DNA from: Pseudomonadota bacterium
GTDB taxonomy: Bacteria > Pseudomonadota > Gammaproteobacteria > JAKAQQ01
Length of the DNA: 7,352 bases
Direction: 5' to 3'
NCBI GenBank assembly: GCA_021819635.1
Contig: JAKAQQ010000033.1
Span: 1-7,352, forward strand
Shown here: in pieces, positions 6,294-7,352 of the stretch
Layout of the letters: each line of letters opens with the position of its first letter
Position numbering within the stretch: position 1 is the first letter of the stretch
The notes under the pieces: generated by a model
What the model was told of the DNA's origin: nothing
The model's input: only the letters and a program-made list of their open reading frames with translations
The model's database searches: none
Program-made: the position numbers and the translations under genes

Positions 6294-7315
6294 GATCCGA
6301 GACCCACGGCGGGCCCCGCGGGCACCCGGCGCCTCTCCTCGGCCCGGCGGGCGCGGGCGTGGACGCTTAGCGGGCGAAGCGACTCGTCACGCATCCAGCG
6401 GTGGAACACGACGAGGGCCCCCACGACCTCCATCATCGACCCGTCGATCCAGGTGATGAGGCCCCCGATCCTCTGGTCGCGCATGGGGCCGATCCCCCAC
6501 GGCGCGGCCAGATGGTTGTACACGACGTAAAGATCCTGATGGGTCAGAGTGATGTAGGCGCCGAGCACGATGTTGGCGAACATCGTGAGCGTGAGGGCCA
6601 AAAGACGCGCGGGATAGCTCGGGGCGTTCGGGCGCCGGCGGGGGTCGAGAATCATCCACCAGAAGACGAGCCCACTCACGAGCATGGTGACGTGGGCGAA
6701 CTCGTCCCAGGCGTCGTGGACGGCGATGAGATCCATCTCGGGCGGAAGCAGCCAGAAGTAGAGGACGGCGACGAACTGGACGGAGGCCACCACCGGACTC
6801 AGGAGCGCCCCCCAAAAGGTGCGGACGGCCCGGGAACGGGCGAGCGGGCACCAGACGCGCCGTTTCAGGGCATCGGGCAGTCCCGCCACGAGCGGAGCGA
6901 GAGGAACGCCGAGACAGAGGAGAAGCGGCACGAACATGTGCAGCAGCATGTGCTGCGTGAGATGCACGAAGAGAAGAGAGCCCGCCAGAGTGTCGATCGG
7001 CGGCGAGGCGGCCACAAAGCCGACAACGACACCGGCCGAGAAAAAGAATTTCTGGTCCCACGGGAGGCGTCGCCCGTCGTGTTCGAGGCGGCGGACCCCG
7101 CGCCCGTACCACCCCACCACCAGCGCGGTGGTCAGGATCACCCACCAGGCCCAGTTCCCCCAGACCGGAGGCGTGCGGGCGGCGACCCGCGCGGGGAGAA
7201 GAAGGAAGAAAAGAACGATGCTGGCGCCGATCCAGTCCCCGAGAAGAAACAGCAAAATCAGCGTCAGGAGCGGGCGACGCCCGGAACGCACGGGCGGGGT
7301 GCGGCTCTCGCTCAC
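6290..7315 (-). CDS. ctaG: Caa3-type cytochrome c oxidase assembly factor CtaG
   Basis: A 341-residue polytopic membrane protein with about seven to eight hydrophobic segments. Family features are HLTQHMLLHMFVPLLL (118-133), HDAWDEFAHVTMLVSGLVFW (200-219), the LGAYITLTHQDLYVVY segment (251-266) and DQRIGGLITWI (280-290). These identify the Caa3_CtaG family, needed for assembly of caa3-type oxidase in Bacillus. It is unrelated to Cox11, which is also called CtaG in some species. The conserved His and Met residues near 118-127 and 200-208 could bind copper or haem, but this is inferred. An N-terminal hydrophobic segment (15-40) and an Arg-rich C-terminal tail (about 314-330) make it somewhat longer than the 297-residue Bacillus protein. 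Start: GTG 7315, with GGAGG 7 bases upstream. It heads the visible - strand operon, its stop overlapping prfC by 4 bases. Confidence 0.9.
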   Translation of the reverse strand: MSESRTPPVRSGRRPLLTLILLFLLGDWIGASIVLFFLLLPARVAARTPPVWGNWAWWVILTTALVVGWYGRGVRRLEHDGRRLPWDQKFFFSAGVVVGFVAASPPIDTLAGSLLFVHLTQHMLLHMFVPLLLCLGVPLAPLVAGLPDALKRRVWCPLARSRAVRTFWGALLSPVVASVQFVAVLYFWLLPPEMDLIAVHDAWDEFAHVTMLVSGLVFWWMILDPRRRPNAPSYPARLLALTLTMFANIVLGAYITLTHQDLYVVYNHLAAPWGIGPMRDQRIGGLITWIDGSMMEVVGALVVFHRWMRDESLRPLSVHARARRAEERRRVPAGPAVGLGS

Positions 7316-7352
7316 GCGGGCGCCTCCGGCCGGCGCGGGCCCGCGGCCCGCC
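7312..7352 (-). CDS. Possible 3' end of an upstream gene (partial, unidentified)
   Basis: The - strand is open from the window edge for 12 codons (RAAGPRRPEAPA) to a TGA at 7314-7312. That TGA overlaps the ctaG GTG by 4 bases, exactly as at the other two junctions of this operon. The stretch is too short to identify. An Ala/Pro/Arg-rich tail is common at the end of membrane proteins in G+C-rich genomes. Because ctaG follows, a cytochrome oxidase subunit or oxidase assembly gene is a reasonable guess. Chance is possible, since 12 open codons mean little in such DNA. Confidence 0.45.
   Translation of the reverse strand, partial: RAAGPRRPEAPA
7323..7327 (-). promoter_or_regulatory. Ribosome binding site of ctaG
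   Basis: A full GGAGG on the - strand, 7 bases before GTG 7315. It is the strongest Shine-Dalgarno seen in the window and decides the GTG 7315 start over the in-frame GTG at 7291. Confidence 0.75.

Noticed and set aside
4776..6530. A 584-codon open frame on the + strand opposite prfC
   Set aside because: It mirrors the codon pattern of a certain RF3 gene; the translation has no recognisable domain. Long antisense frames are expected at this G+C content.
6290..7315. CtaG as the Cox11 copper chaperone
   Set aside because: Cox11 has a single membrane helix and a Cu-binding CFCF motif; this protein is polytopic and fits the Caa3_CtaG family instead.
1..7352. CRISPR arrays, insertion sequences, tRNA or rRNA genes, phage or defence genes
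   Set aside because: Coding sequence fills the window and all genes are recognised families; no regularly spaced repeats, transposase motifs or RNA-gene signatures were seen.

Overview
The window is a very G+C-rich bacterial chromosome segment (about 70% by eye) with essentially no intergenic DNA. Gene content (RF3, a Caa3-type CtaG, a TgpA-like transglutaminase preceded by DUF58 and MoxR genes) points to an aerobic Gram-negative, probably a proteobacterium and perhaps gammaproteobacterial. That placement is inferred from family distribution; no marker gene in the window fixes it.

Left half, + strand (1-3491): a three-gene cluster, moxR (3' part only) - DUF58 - tgpA. The genes overlap by 4 and 11 bases and are surely co-transcribed. 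It is the familiar set of a MoxR AAA+ ATPase, a membrane-anchored DUF58 protein and a multi-pass membrane protein with a periplasmic papain-like transglutaminase domain. The transglutaminase triad Cys444-His488-Asp503 is intact. These proteins are thought to act together at the cell envelope, but the substrate is unknown. The von Willebrand genes found in many MoxR clusters are not in this window.

Right half, - strand (7352 down to 3445): an operon reading ctaG (Caa3-type cytochrome oxidase assembly protein) - prfC (peptide chain release factor 3) - an Atg22/UMF1-family MFS transporter. Each junction is a 4-base GTGA stop/start overlap. The first 41 bases upstream of ctaG look like the end of a further gene joined in the same way, so the operon probably continues beyond the window, plausibly into cytochrome oxidase genes.

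The two operons converge and their ends overlap by 47 bases (3445-3491), so each transcript must end inside the other's last gene. Two strong inverted repeats lie there: a perfect 22-bp palindrome (3386-3407) and a 7-bp perfect stem with a 4-base loop (3458-3475). Neither has a T-tract, but they are the best candidates for transcript-end structures.

No RNA genes, mobile elements or CRISPR arrays were seen, and no recognisable promoter; there is no non-coding stretch longer than a few bases. The gene content is mostly ordinary housekeeping and envelope functions. The points worth a second look are the gene packing, the repeats at the convergent junction, and prfC sitting between an oxidase assembly gene and a transporter.
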